Positions 41,236 to 50,657 of a DNA stretch of 64,000 nucleotides are shown one piece after another (the stretch's first letter is position 1; each line of letters starts with the position of its first letter). The position numbers and the translations under genes are program-made. Origin of the DNA: Candidatus Bathyarchaeia archaeon (GTDB lineage Archaea; Thermoproteota; Bathyarchaeia; 40CM-2-53-6); the NCBI GenBank assembly GCA_035935655.1, contig DASYWW010000062.1:1-64000 (forward strand), written 5' to 3'. The notes beneath the pieces were generated by a model. The model was not told the origin of the DNA and ran no database searches. It saw only the letters and a list, made by a program, of their open reading frames with translations.

Positions 41236-41799
41236 TTGTCCAAGGGCTTCAGCAAATGGGTCTATCGATTAACACTGGCTCGATGGTACTACAATTATGC
41301 GTGGGGCTGGGTCATTGGATATTTTCTCAGCACCTTCACGATGATTGTCACGATCTATTATCTGATACCTGGCTTGCGTGACCTGGTCTCGTTTCCATTA
41401 TTTCTCGGAGGCGCAGGAATCTTTCTGGTCGGGGGCGGTTGGATATTGGGGAAAGTGTTGGTGAAACGGTTCAAGATCCAGCCGATCGAGAACTATATCT
41501 CAAGCGAGATTAACCCGTTTACGAATGCGGCGTTGACAGCAAAGGAGCGCGTGTACTGGAATGCCATGGTGGTCTTGCTGAAGAAGGAAATGGCACGAAC
41601 ACCCGACGCTGAGGTGCAAAAATGTGTAGAACAGATGAAGATGTACATCAACGGTCAAGTCCCCTTCAACTTTGACGAACTCGACAACTTCCAACTTGGC
41701 GAGCAACTGGACCTTGATGCTCCTCTGTCGAAGAACGTGACGAAATTGTCTGTTTCCGCAGAGCTTGACGAAGCTTCAGGGACTGCGGTCTCAAACTGA
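41236..41799 (+). CDS. Membrane protein with cytoplasmic tail (187 aa)
   Basis: TTG start. Two helices at about 25-45 (WVIGYFLSTFTMIVTIYYLI) and 52-73 (FPLFLGGAGIFLVGGGWILG), then 100 soluble residues with a conserved-looking EMARTPDAEVQKCVEQMKMY. Not recognised. The upstream 288 bases (40948-41235) show no gene. Confidence 0.5.
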   Translation: MSKGFSKWVYRLTLARWYYNYAWGWVIGYFLSTFTMIVTIYYLIPGLRDLVSFPLFLGGAGIFLVGGGWILGKVLVKRFKIQPIENYISSEINPFTNAALTAKERVYWNAMVVLLKKEMARTPDAEVQKCVEQMKMYINGQVPFNFDELDNFQLGEQLDLDAPLSKNVTKLSVSAELDEASGTAVSN

Positions 41800-41811
41800 A
41801 GATGACAGTTG

Positions 41812-42228
41812 TCAGCCGCTGAACAGTGGAATGAGAGGCGTTGCCAACATGCTGAAGAGTAGAATCGCTAATACAGTTGCTGTCAAGTAGACAAACATCC
41901 GGTCCTTCTCAGCCGCGAAAAGGAACAGGGAAAGCGCGACTCTAGCGACAGGTGTCGCCAGCAATACGAGGAAACCGAATTGAATTATTGACGAGGGATC
42001 GAGAGATAGGAGTCCTGAGGCTATACTGGTAAGGCTGACCGGGAAGTTGCCGTGAGGAATCACGCCTGGATTGTAGACAAGATACGCTGACGTGACATCG
42101 AGGGAATGGTTCGCGATGAATAGTGCCGTTCCGATTGCGATTATGGTGCCGGAGAGAACGACACCGGATCTCAAGACTATTCCGAGGATGCTGTTCATCG
42201 AATTAGGATCTCTCAGATTCAACCTCAT
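41812..42228 (-). CDS. DUF1634 membrane protein
   Basis: A 138-residue protein with three or four helices, including GIVLRSGVVLSGTIIAIGTA and IIQFGFLVLLATPVARVALS then LFLFAAEKD, the hallmark of DUF1634. It lies 31 bases after the TauE/SafE gene and is usually its partner, so a two-component anion-transport unit is likely. The partner role is inferred from recurrent pairing. Confidence 0.8.
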   Translation of the reverse strand: MRLNLRDPNSMNSILGIVLRSGVVLSGTIIAIGTALFIANHSLDVTSAYLVYNPGVIPHGNFPVSLTSIASGLLSLDPSSIIQFGFLVLLATPVARVALSLFLFAAEKDRMFVYLTATVLAILLFSMLATPLIPLFSG

Positions 42229-42259
42229 TCTCTCCAGGTGGTTTGTTCTCGCATCGAGA

Positions 42260-43096
42260 TCAGAATCCTAGTGCTCGGATGATCATTTCGATGGCTGAGG
42301 CTGCGAGGACGATTGCGAAGATCTTTCTGACCGCCGTGTTCTTGGCCTTCACCAGAAGATGTGTTCCAGCGGATGCTCCGACGAGTATGCCTAGGGCGAC
42401 TGGCGCCGTTATCAGCGGGTTCACGTCTCCCCGCGCGAAGTAAATTCCCGCACTAGCGGCTGCGGTGACACCGATCATGAAGTTGGAGGTTGTCGTAGAG
42501 ACCTTCATCGGAAGCCTCATCGTGAGATCCATGGAGAGAACCTTGAAAGTCCCGCTTCCTATTCCGAGGAGTCCTGAGATGAGTCCGGCTACGATCATGC
42601 CCGCGAGACCTTTTCCAGGGTTTGCAGCGTTGTACTCGATCTTCGTACCATCACGCTCGATGTAGTCGCCTCGAAGATTTAGTTTCTTTGCAAGTCCTTC
42701 GAATTGCTGTTTCGGGGGATATTCCTGGCCGATCTTGCGTACGAGGGGAACGAGTGAGATGATGAGGATGGTTCCGAATACGGCTTCGAGTATCGTGGCG
42801 CTGAGGTATGCGGCTATTGCCGCGCCGATTATGGCCCCTGTGGTCGTGGCTGTTTCAAGGAACATGCCGATTCTCAAGTTTGTAATCCGGTCCTTAACGT
42901 ACGTGGCTGCGGCGCCGCTGGAGGTTGCGATTATAGATACGATGCTGGCGCCGATGGCGTAGTGGATGTCAACACCTAGGAAGAGGGTGAGGATCGGTAT
43001 GACGATCAGGCCTCCACCGATTCCAACAATGGAACCCAGAGCGCCGGCTGCTATTGAGACGACGAGGAGGATCAGGAAGAATTCGAGCACGATCAT
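42260..43096 (-). CDS. TauE/SafE-family transporter
   Basis: A 278-residue membrane protein, about eight helices with two related halves. GSIVGIGGGLIVIPILTLFL (about 20-39) and LISGLLGIGSGTFKVLSMDL (about 172-191) are the paired G-rich TauE/SafE motifs. Members move sulfite, sulfonates or organic acids; the substrate here is unknown. It is followed by a DUF1634 gene, the frequent partner. Confidence 0.87.
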   Translation of the reverse strand: MIVLEFFLILLVVSIAAGALGSIVGIGGGLIVIPILTLFLGVDIHYAIGASIVSIIATSSGAAATYVKDRITNLRIGMFLETATTTGAIIGAAIAAYLSATILEAVFGTILIISLVPLVRKIGQEYPPKQQFEGLAKKLNLRGDYIERDGTKIEYNAANPGKGLAGMIVAGLISGLLGIGSGTFKVLSMDLTMRLPMKVSTTTSNFMIGVTAAASAGIYFARGDVNPLITAPVALGILVGASAGTHLLVKAKNTAVRKIFAIVLAASAIEMIIRALGF

Positions 43097-43373
43097 TGGA
43101 GAAGAGCCGGGTCCACGGTTTCTTAATTAAGCCAAGGCAAGCAAACCAGGTTACTTTCCTTGACCAGTCCGGACTTGCCTCTCATACGGCGCGAGAGGTA
43201 CTCGCTAGTACCCCCCTTTTCGTCGAGACGATCTGCTGTCTGGCTAGGATATTGGGCGAGACAGGCTGATCAGGGCTTAGTCTGGGCTCGGATGGAAATC
43301 TATTTGCTAGGGTTCTCTAGCTGATTCCCGAACGATTCTCAGGCGAAATCTAGGGGATGCGCTAGATTCGATA

Positions 43374-43610
43374 TCAGGCTTGATAATGGGCGATTTCTCG
43401 AATCGAGCACCCGACAGGTAAACCGTCTTTCTCGGCGATGAACGATCCTCCCTTGTTGAGATACGGTCGGGTTACCTCAGCCTTTACGCGGGGAAGATAT
43501 TCCAATGATGCGAAAGAATTTTTCAAGAGTTCGAGGAATATGTTCTCATCTCCAGGTTGGAAACCTCTAACGGTTATCCCTGGAATTTCCCGAGCTTCCA
43601 TCACTGTCAT
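43374..43610 (-). pseudogene. Truncated GNAT acetyltransferase
   Basis: A 78-residue protein reading ITVRGFQPGDENIFLELLKN then GGSFIAEKDGLPVGCSIREI and stopping. It contains the N-terminal half of a GNAT domain; the acetyl-CoA-binding motif QRRGxGxx is missing and no continuation is seen in the downstream 275 bases in any frame. Probably a decayed gene. Confidence 0.5.
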
Positions 43611-43672
43611 GGCCTAATCAGATCGGTCCCCATGATAATAATAGAACCGCGACGTATCATCGTTGAGGGCAG

Positions 43673-44608
43673 ATGTTCGTGATCGAGGCAGCAGGTGGAA
43701 GCAAGCGAAAGACCCAGCTTCCAGACTTTGACAACCTCTGGGATTATGATCATCCCGGTGGGACCGAGAGAAAGTTTCGTGAACTTCTTCCCGCGGCCTT
43801 AGACTCACTAGACCTCACATATCTTTCACAACTTCTCACCCAGATAGCAAGAACAGAGGGCCTACAGCGAAAATTCCAAGATGCTCACAAGACGCTGGAT
43901 CGCGTCCAAAAGGCCCTAGACAAGACAGATGACAAGACGAGGGTCCGGTATCTACTTGAACGTGGAAGAGTATTGAATTCGTCGAGGAAGCATGATGAAG
44001 CGCGGCCGCTATTTCTCGAAGCGCTGGATCTCGCTCAAAAGTCCAAAGACGACTTCAACACCGTTGACGCGGCTCACATGATGGCGATAGTCGAGCCAAC
44101 GGAGAAACAGTTGCAATGGAACCTGAAGGCCCTAGGCATTGCTGAGAACTCAGCGGAAGAAAAGGCGAGAAAATGGAGGGGCAGTCTCTACAACAACATA
44201 GGCTGGACCTACTTCGAGCAACAACAGTACGAAGAGGCATTGCTCATGTTCGAGAAAGCATTGGAGTTCCGAAAACAAGAGGGCGACCCAAGCAAAGTCA
44301 TGATCGCAAACTGGTGTGTTGCCAAGGTTCTCCGGATGATGGATCATACAGAGGAGGCATTGGAAATGCAGCGAAACCTGTTTGAACAAAATCAGGCCGC
44401 TGGAAAGAAGAGCGGATACGTCTACGAGGAGATCGCCGAATGCTTGCTGATCTTGGGTCAAGAACAAGAGGCTCGGGGATGGTTCGCGGCCGCGTATGAG
44501 GAGCTTTCACAGGATCCCAGGCTCGCAAACGAACAAGAAAGGCTGAATCGACTCAAGGAGTTAGGAAAAGTTGGCAGGCCGGAACCACATGGAACCTTCA
44601 ATGGATAA
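43673..44608 (+). CDS. TPR-repeat protein (311 aa)
   Basis: Tandem helical repeats: RVRYLLERGRVLNSSRKHDE, SLYNNIGWTYFEQQQYEEAL, IANWCVAKVLRMMDHTEEAL and VYEEIAECLLILGQEQEARG, each about 36 residues with TPR-like small residues. The N-terminal WDYDHPGGTERKFRELLPAA is the capping helix. A soluble adaptor; no effector domain is visible. Confidence 0.8.
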   Translation: MFVIEAAGGSKRKTQLPDFDNLWDYDHPGGTERKFRELLPAALDSLDLTYLSQLLTQIARTEGLQRKFQDAHKTLDRVQKALDKTDDKTRVRYLLERGRVLNSSRKHDEARPLFLEALDLAQKSKDDFNTVDAAHMMAIVEPTEKQLQWNLKALGIAENSAEEKARKWRGSLYNNIGWTYFEQQQYEEALLMFEKALEFRKQEGDPSKVMIANWCVAKVLRMMDHTEEALEMQRNLFEQNQAAGKKSGYVYEEIAECLLILGQEQEARGWFAAAYEELSQDPRLANEQERLNRLKELGKVGRPEPHGTFNG

Positions 44609-44656
44609 GTTACAGTAGACTCACAAACTCCCAATTGCAATGCGAGGTCTTCGCCA

Positions 44657-45650
44657 ATGGTGATTCTTGGAATACTGACTGTTGAAGAGATAGGCTTGGC
44701 AGCCCTCTTCGCGCTAGCTTTCGCCAATGGGGGCGAACGACGCGGGAAAGAGCGTGGCATCGTTGATTATGCCGAGCTTATCGGGGGCGCCTCCAGAGCG
44801 AAGGGCTTTGCTGTGGGGAGGCTTCTTCACAGGAGTCGGAAGTGTCACAGCGATTCTGATCTCAGGCAGGCTCTTTTCGGTCTTCACTCCGCAGAGTCTT
44901 TTGCGGAGCACGCCTGAATCCACTTTTGTCTTGGCTGCGCTTGCCGGCGCAACGTTGTGGATTCTTGCAGCTACTCTTCTTCGGCTTCCTGTCTCCTCGA
45001 CGCATGCAATTGTCGGCGCCATTGTTCTGCTTGCCGTCTATGTCTTTGGAGTATCAGGGGTACAGTGGGGGTTCTTGCTGTACAGGGTCGTCTTGCCCTT
45101 GGCAGCGGGACCTATTGGAGCGATGATAGCAGTCTACATTCTAGATCGGCTGACTCGCCGACCGACAACTCCGGGTAAGGTGAGACCCCGGCTGACGCGA
45201 ATTGAACACTGGACCTCTGGGGCAGCAACTGCTTATGCTCGAGGGATTAATGATGCTCCGAAGATGGCGGCGCTGGGAGCGTTCTTTCTCCTCGCGAACC
45301 CTTCCGAGGCGGTCTGGCTTCCTTACTCAGTAGTCGCGGTAGCAGTGTTCTTCGGTTCACTTGTACTAGGGCATCGAGTGGCAGTGACTGTCATGGGAAA
45401 GCATACCTCCCTTGACCAGCATCAGAGGTCTAAAGCTGGAGCAGCAACCGCGCTGGTGGTGTCTGCGGGAGCCTTTTTCGGAGCGCCCTTGTCTACGACT
45501 CAGGTTCACGAGGGCTCGAGCGCGGGAATAGGAGGGCGAGTAAGCGTTGTCAGGTCAACGTTGAAGGGAATGCTCTTGGCTTGGCTCGTGACCTTGCCAG
45601 GCGCAGGCATCCTCGCGATCGCAATGTCATATCTCGCAGCAATGATCTAA
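44657..45650 (+). pseudogene. PiT phosphate transporter with one-base frameshift
   Basis: The N-terminal frame from ATG 44657 reads MVILGILTVEEIGLAALFAL then AFANG; the next frame, open to 45650, reads ANDAGKSVASLIMPSL, restoring the PiT signature NGANDAGKSVA only if one G is removed from the run GGGGG at 44729-44733. The rest has SSTHAIVGAIVLLAVYVFG and ARGINDAPKMAALG, both PiT-typical repeats. Inorganic phosphate uptake coupled to Na+ or H+. It may be real inactivation, slippage or sequencing error at the homopolymer. Confidence 0.82.
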
Positions 45651-45725
45651 GCACGGAATTGGCCCCAGTTTTTGATTATCAATCAGAAGTCTTGAGAAAT
45701 GTTCCAAGTCTAGCCGGGATCTCAA

Positions 45726-46235
45726 TTGGCGTCTTCGAGTGAGATGGTAATCGGATACTTTCTGGCTGGAGGCTTGGTCAAAGGGTCAACGGTGTACGTG
45801 ACGACCGAACGAATTATTGTAAACAAGGGCAGAGGACAGCTGAGCCTCAGGGCACACTTCCTAGTGGCGATATTGGTATTGTTCGCACCTGCGCTTCCAG
45901 CGATCGTTGCAGTAGCAATTCTTCTCGCCATTGCTGGTGTAATCGCATTTCTCTTGGTGAGAAGGAAGAGTTTTCGTCGGAAACTGTTTACGATAGAAAA
46001 CGCTGAGAAAGGACATAGGCAGTTCGAGGTCAAGAGAGGGCAGGTTCTCAGCATTGAGCTAAGGCCGCCGGGAAGATTTCGGAGTGGACACACGGTAATC
46101 ACGTCTCTGTCGAGTGACCAGATCGACCTGAAGATTCTAGGAGGAAAGGTCTTCAAAACCGCTCGAAGCCTGATGGTGCGATTCGAAGCAACCAAGGTGA
46201 AATTGACCAAGGGTCAATCGGGAAGAGTTCTGTGA
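45726..46235 (+). CDS. PH-like membrane protein (169 aa)
   Basis: Two hydrophobic helices in the middle (FLVAILVLFAPALPAIVAVA then ILLAIAGVIAFLLVRR) flanked by beta segments STVYVTTERIIVNKGRG and a C-terminal DQIDLKILGGKVFKTARSLM, resembling the split PH-like bPH/DUF304 family. Function unknown; bPH proteins act in membrane stress. Confidence 0.5.
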   Translation: MASSSEMVIGYFLAGGLVKGSTVYVTTERIIVNKGRGQLSLRAHFLVAILVLFAPALPAIVAVAILLAIAGVIAFLLVRRKSFRRKLFTIENAEKGHRQFEVKRGQVLSIELRPPGRFRSGHTVITSLSSDQIDLKILGGKVFKTARSLMVRFEATKVKLTKGQSGRVL

Positions 46236-46337
46236 TTCTAGCGGCGGTGACGAATTGCTGAAATCTGATAAGGTCGAGTCCAAGAGAGTTACGCAATAAT
46301 CCGGCCACATCTTAAGCGAGATCATGAGTGATCGTGC

Positions 46338-46799
46338 TTGGTATTCGGTGCTCTCATCGATGTTCCGCTGATCGTAGGAGGATTCCTTCTCATGTTTCGC
46401 TACAGGAAACAACTTGCGCGGGCCATACTCAAAGTGAAGCTGCCGCCTCTAGCACTCTATCTGATACTGTCTGTTCCGTTGATCATTTTTGAGGAGCAGA
46501 TCGATTGTATGCCCGCTTGGTGCGGTATGGTGGCGATACCGCCTACACTTCCGTTTCTCTTTGTAGAATTGTTGGTTCTTGGAGGGATAGTGTTGTGGCG
46601 GCACGCGAAAGATGTCTTACGTATTACACTTGTCTACAGCGTCTTTGGGGTATTGTGGGAGACATTCCTGGGCGGCCTCGCCGGAGCTCCCCTCATCATA
46701 ATAGCGATCTTTGCTCCCTATGTTGCGATAGGCTACGCGTTCGTATCGATGCTTCCACTCGAAGTTCTGGTCGAAGGAAAAGCAACCCTTGAGGCTTGA
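46338..46799 (+). CDS. Four-TM membrane protein (153 aa)
   Basis: TTG start. About four helices, LIDVPLIVGGFLLMF, LALYLILSVPLIIFEEQID, LFVELLVLGGIVLWR and IIIAIFAPYVAIGYAFV, with small loops containing CMPAWCG. No family is recognised. It stands alone; the upstream gap holds an unremarkable promoter. Confidence 0.5.
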   Translation: MVFGALIDVPLIVGGFLLMFRYRKQLARAILKVKLPPLALYLILSVPLIIFEEQIDCMPAWCGMVAIPPTLPFLFVELLVLGGIVLWRHAKDVLRITLVYSVFGVLWETFLGGLAGAPLIIIAIFAPYVAIGYAFVSMLPLEVLVEGKATLEA

Positions 46800-46844
46800 A
46801 AGCCGAGTCTGCCAGCACCCGTCAGTAGTGCCCCAGGCGCATTG

Positions 46845-47303
46845 TCACTGAACTCTTCTTGCCTTTGATTCGCCGTACAATCGGAAAAGCCCGCCTTGTT
46901 TGGAGACTTCTAGGCCTGTCCCGATCTCGTTCTCCGAGTATCTGTGGATGAAGCTTCGCCATTTGAGTCCCTTGAAGTAGTCTGGCTCTCCGTCCATTGA
47001 GACTACGTCGAAGGTTAGCCTGTCGTTGTGGAAGTCGCCTACTTCGTTGTTGATCCAACCGTACGAGAACATCGATTTCCGTACGTACTTGTTGATGTTC
47101 GCGTCCCATGTGAGATAGGACGCGCCCTTGTTTACCGGTTTTCCATTACTCCGAGATTCACCAATCGTGGCGATGAACATCTCGCTGGGTTCGTGTGAGC
47201 ATTCAAAGATACTGTCGATGATGCCTTTTTCGCCGAACTGGCCCTCGGCCCTTCCTTTCCACTTTCCAATCAGAAATTCTAGACGCTTCAGAGCCTCACT
47301 CAT
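46845..47303 (-). CDS. Calycin-like beta-barrel protein (152 aa)
   Basis: RLEFLIGKWKGRAEG is the first strand of the DUF1579/nitrobindin-like group; GASYLTWDANINKYVRKSMF then GWINNEVGDF and LEVSKQGGLFRLYGESKA continue the barrel. The His residues that would ligand heme cannot be placed confidently. It diverges from an HxlR gene (63-base gap), so regulation by that protein is plausible. Confidence 0.5.
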   Translation of the reverse strand: MSEALKRLEFLIGKWKGRAEGQFGEKGIIDSIFECSHEPSEMFIATIGESRSNGKPVNKGASYLTWDANINKYVRKSMFSYGWINNEVGDFHNDRLTFDVVSMDGEPDYFKGLKWRSFIHRYSENEIGTGLEVSKQGGLFRLYGESKARRVQ

Positions 47304-47378
47304 AGCGACTTCTATAACTTCCCCTAGGAGCCAAGAATAAAAGTAGAAAGGGGCAGAAATTGATAGTTGATCAGAGCC

Positions 47379-47735
47379 ATGTGTGACTATACTGAGTTTC
47401 TGCGCTACCCCATCGATGACTCGTTCAAACTGTTTGGCAAAGAGCGGGCGGGACCCGTACTAATGGAGCTCTTCAGAGGGACAGACCGTTTCAACACTTT
47501 GCTGAAGACTCTTCCAGGAATTAGCCCTAGAACGCTTTCAATGAGACTCGACGATCTCGAAAGAGCGGGCCTTGCACAGCGAGTGGCGAAGGATTCCAGT
47601 TCTCGGCGGATTCGTTATCGGTTGACTTCCAAGGGCGAGGACATGCGCCGTCTTGTTCGGGAAATAGCCAGTTTCTCTCTAAGATGGTTTGGGGAGAACG
47701 CACAAGAAATGAACCAATTCAAACGTAATCTTTAG
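47379..47735 (+). CDS. HxlR-family regulator
   Basis: From ATG 47379 (MCDYTEFLRYPIDDSFKLFG), 118 residues; a TTG 12 bases earlier is possible. LFRGTDRFNTLLKTLPGISP then RTLSMRLDDLERAGLAQRVA is the HxlR winged helix. Such proteins sense small molecules or redox state. It diverges from the beta-barrel gene. Confidence 0.85.
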   Translation: MCDYTEFLRYPIDDSFKLFGKERAGPVLMELFRGTDRFNTLLKTLPGISPRTLSMRLDDLERAGLAQRVAKDSSSRRIRYRLTSKGEDMRRLVREIASFSLRWFGENAQEMNQFKRNL

Positions 47736-47747
47736 CGGTAGAGACTT

Positions 47748-49745
47748 CTAGAGTGTTTCTGTTACTTCTACAGGCCTAAGAGCGGCCTTCGCGCCCGCGG
47801 CGTCCAGGTTTTCTATCTTGACTGGTTCTACTTGGTCGGCGAGATTGAACTGGAATATTCTCGAATAGAAGTACAGCTCAGCCTCATAGGATCGTTTGAT
47901 GTTCTCAGCTCGACGGAAGCCATGTTGCTCCCACTCATATGCGATGTACGCGACAGGGAGGCCTTTCGCTCTTACTGCCTCAAAGATCTTCTTCGATTGG
48001 TCAGGAGGGACGACCTTGTCCTCTAGGCCCTGGAACAGGATTAGTGCGGAGGATATTCCGTCAATGTGGTATATCGGTGATCTCGCGCGATAAAGGTCGC
48101 GGCGTTCAGGGTAGGGCCCGACTAGCTTGTCCAGGTATCGTGACTCGAACTTGTGTGTGTCCTTTGCCAATAGTTCTAGGTCGCTGACGCCGTAGTAGCT
48201 TGCTCCAGCCTTGAATGTGTTTGTGAAGGCGAGGGCGCAGAGAGTAGTGTAGCCTCCAGCGCTTCCTCCACGGATGCCGAGTCTCTCTCCATCGGCTTGC
48301 CCCTGACTGGCGAGGTGTCGGGTGGCGTTGACGCAGTCTTGGACGTCAACTATTCCCCATTGATCGTTGAGTCTCTTTCGATATTCTCGACCGTATCCGG
48401 TGCTTCCGCCGTAGTTGACGTCTACGACTCCGATTCCACGGCTTGTCCAGTATTGTATTTCATATCGTAAAATGGATGGGCTGGCGCTGCTGGGACCACC
48501 GTGACTGACGACTAGGAGAGGCGGCTTCTCGCTTTCAGGCGCGTCGAAATCAGGGTTCTTGGGGGGATAATATAATGCGAAGGCGGTTCGTTCATTCGCT
48601 GTTTGAAACTCGATCGTGCTCGGGATCGAGACGTATTTTTTGTCGACGGTGATTTCTCGGGACCGGTGAAGGATCTTCGTCTCATTCGCTGAGAGGTCTA
48701 TCTGTGCGATGGAAGAGGGTTCGGTGGGTGATCCTCCTATGAGGAAGATCTTTCCATTTCTTGCGGCTAGATTTCCCCAGAGGAGATGGCTGATTGGTGT
48801 CTCGATGGTTTTGAGGGTCCGACTCGTAAGATCAAGTCTGGCTAGCTTCCACAAGCCGTTCTTCGTGTAAGCGCAGATGATTTGGTCTGGGGACTCGAAA
48901 ACGAAGGTGCGAGTTCCGAATTCCCATTGGGGGAGGCCGAACTCAGCCTCCATTGGGTGAAGGGATTCTATATGGTTGTAGCGCCAGCGGTAGAGGTTCC
49001 ACCAGCCTGTCCGGTCGCTGCTGAAGTATAGGATGCCGTCTGGTGACCATTCTGGTTGGTAGATTGACTCGTCCGGTCCGCCGGCTAACTTTTCTGAATG
49101 TCCCACTGAGCCGTCAGCATGGATATGGCCGACCCAGAGCTCTGTCCCGTCCCACGGCATATTGGGATGGTTCCAGGTGAGCCAGGCAAGCCTGGACCCG
49201 TCAGGGTTGAGACGTGGGGTCGAATAGAAGTCGTTCCCGGAAACGAGGATCCTACCTTCGCTCTCTTTCTCTAGATCAAGGCTGACGATAGTGTTGACAG
49301 CTTGCCCGGTCTTGACAGTATGGTCTTCGCGTACAGCGATGATTCTGTTTCCATGATGGTCGATGATGCCGTCGGCATATCGCATGTCCACCGGCGGTGT
49401 TAGGGGCCTTGGAGCTGAGCCAGGGTCTTGCCGGTAGAGACGCTGGTCGGTATAGTTGGAAAAATAGGCTACTCCACTCTCGACGAGATAGCATCCGCCG
49501 CCGTACTCGTGGACTGTTGTTCGGGCGCTGAAGCCTGGCGGGGTGATGTTGTTCAGCGTACCGTCCAGTTTTCTCTTGACGATGACGTTGCGGCCTTTGT
49601 CTGCTGCTCGGAGTTCGTTCCAGTAAACATCGTCGCCATCAAGTCTAAGCTCGTCAAGAGTGACATAGGTGGAAGCGAGGATGTCAGCGGTAATGGGTGA
49701 CTTCCAGGCACCGTAGGGCGCTACACGTTTAGGCATTTGGAACAC
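47748..49745 (-). CDS. S9-family prolyl oligopeptidase/acylaminoacyl-peptidase
   Basis: A 665-residue protein with a beta-propeller N-terminal domain (RLAWLTWNHPNMPWDGTELW and PEWSPDGILYFSSDRTGWWN) and a hydrolase domain: VVSHGGPSSASPSIL, NYGGSTGYGREYR, RLGIRGGSAGGYTTLCALAF (nucleophile Ser), LILFQGLEDKVVPPDQS and EWEQHGFRRAEN (Asp and His). A cytoplasmic peptidase that trims short or blocked peptides. Its 3-prime end converges with the HxlR gene. Confidence 0.9.
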   Translation of the reverse strand: MFQMPKRVAPYGAWKSPITADILASTYVTLDELRLDGDDVYWNELRAADKGRNVIVKRKLDGTLNNITPPGFSARTTVHEYGGGCYLVESGVAYFSNYTDQRLYRQDPGSAPRPLTPPVDMRYADGIIDHHGNRIIAVREDHTVKTGQAVNTIVSLDLEKESEGRILVSGNDFYSTPRLNPDGSRLAWLTWNHPNMPWDGTELWVGHIHADGSVGHSEKLAGGPDESIYQPEWSPDGILYFSSDRTGWWNLYRWRYNHIESLHPMEAEFGLPQWEFGTRTFVFESPDQIICAYTKNGLWKLARLDLTSRTLKTIETPISHLLWGNLAARNGKIFLIGGSPTEPSSIAQIDLSANETKILHRSREITVDKKYVSIPSTIEFQTANERTAFALYYPPKNPDFDAPESEKPPLLVVSHGGPSSASPSILRYEIQYWTSRGIGVVDVNYGGSTGYGREYRKRLNDQWGIVDVQDCVNATRHLASQGQADGERLGIRGGSAGGYTTLCALAFTNTFKAGASYYGVSDLELLAKDTHKFESRYLDKLVGPYPERRDLYRARSPIYHIDGISSALILFQGLEDKVVPPDQSKKIFEAVRAKGLPVAYIAYEWEQHGFRRAENIKRSYEAELYFYSRIFQFNLADQVEPVKIENLDAAGAKAALRPVEVTETL

Positions 49746-49876
49746 TGTCTGGTCTTCGTGTCTCGGAAATAAGAGTGTACCTGAGAACGCACCGACGTAG
49801 TCTAATCTAGCCGGGACTCCTTGGGTACAATCCGCTTAACTGGCTGAAACCGATCGCGTTCTATGGTGGACGGCCG

Positions 49877-50611
49877 TTGGAGCCGACTGGGATCAAGGTC
49901 CTCGATGATCTTCTAGGAGGCGGGTTTCCTAGGCCTTCGGCTGTGGGAATAACGGGTCCTGTGGGTAGCGGCAAGTCGACGCTTGTGAAGCAGATAGCTG
50001 CCGCGGCGCTAGAACGTGATTTTCGCGTTCAATATTACGCTGTTGATGAGTCAGCTGAGGATGTAAAGGCGAGCATCGCCAACTATGGAGCGGACGTAGA
50101 CAAGTACGAGGCAGAGGGCCGCCTCTCTTTTGTGGACATGTTTGCCCTGGGAGTTGAGAGGCTTGCAGAATCGTTTCCCATGGACCAGCCTGAACAGATT
50201 GTTGACGCTACAATGAGGTTCTCCGACCTTATCGCTCAGGGCCGAAGCTTCACACTCAAACATCTAGGCAAGAAGACAATGGGAATAATGGACTCTCTGA
50301 CCCCCTTCTTTCTCATGGTCGAGGCGAAGAAGGTCTTCCAGTACGGACAGGTTCTGAAATACGCTACACGATTCGCCAAGTCCATTGGTATAGCGACTCT
50401 TCACACCCACGTCCTAGAAGAAACGATTGAGAATGCCATGGTCAACTTTGCCGATATCGTCTTAGACATGGAGAAATGGAAGGGTGAAGGGTCCAGCCGT
50501 GGCGGGACCTTGCGGCTTGTCAAGATGGGCAAAACATTCGTTCCCTCCAGAGGCTACTACTACGACATGACCCAGAACGGAATCAACATCAGCACCGCAC
50601 CAATGATATAG
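49877..50611 (+). CDS. KaiC/ArlH-like RecA-superfamily ATPase
   Basis: TTG start, 244 residues. GGGFPRPSAVGITGPVGSGK then STLVKQ is Walker A; TMGIMDSLTPFF supplies Walker B; HTHVLEETIENAMVNFADIV then LDMEKWKGEG is the KaiC-like C-terminal core. Not fused to a second lobe. Related to ArlH and to circadian/kinase regulators; with no archaellum genes adjacent, a signalling ATPase is more likely. Confidence 0.82.
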   Translation: MEPTGIKVLDDLLGGGFPRPSAVGITGPVGSGKSTLVKQIAAAALERDFRVQYYAVDESAEDVKASIANYGADVDKYEAEGRLSFVDMFALGVERLAESFPMDQPEQIVDATMRFSDLIAQGRSFTLKHLGKKTMGIMDSLTPFFLMVEAKKVFQYGQVLKYATRFAKSIGIATLHTHVLEETIENAMVNFADIVLDMEKWKGEGSSRGGTLRLVKMGKTFVPSRGYYYDMTQNGINISTAPMI

Positions 50612-50657
50612 TAATCTGTCTCGACAGGGAACAGGGAACGACCATTTCGTAGGGGAG

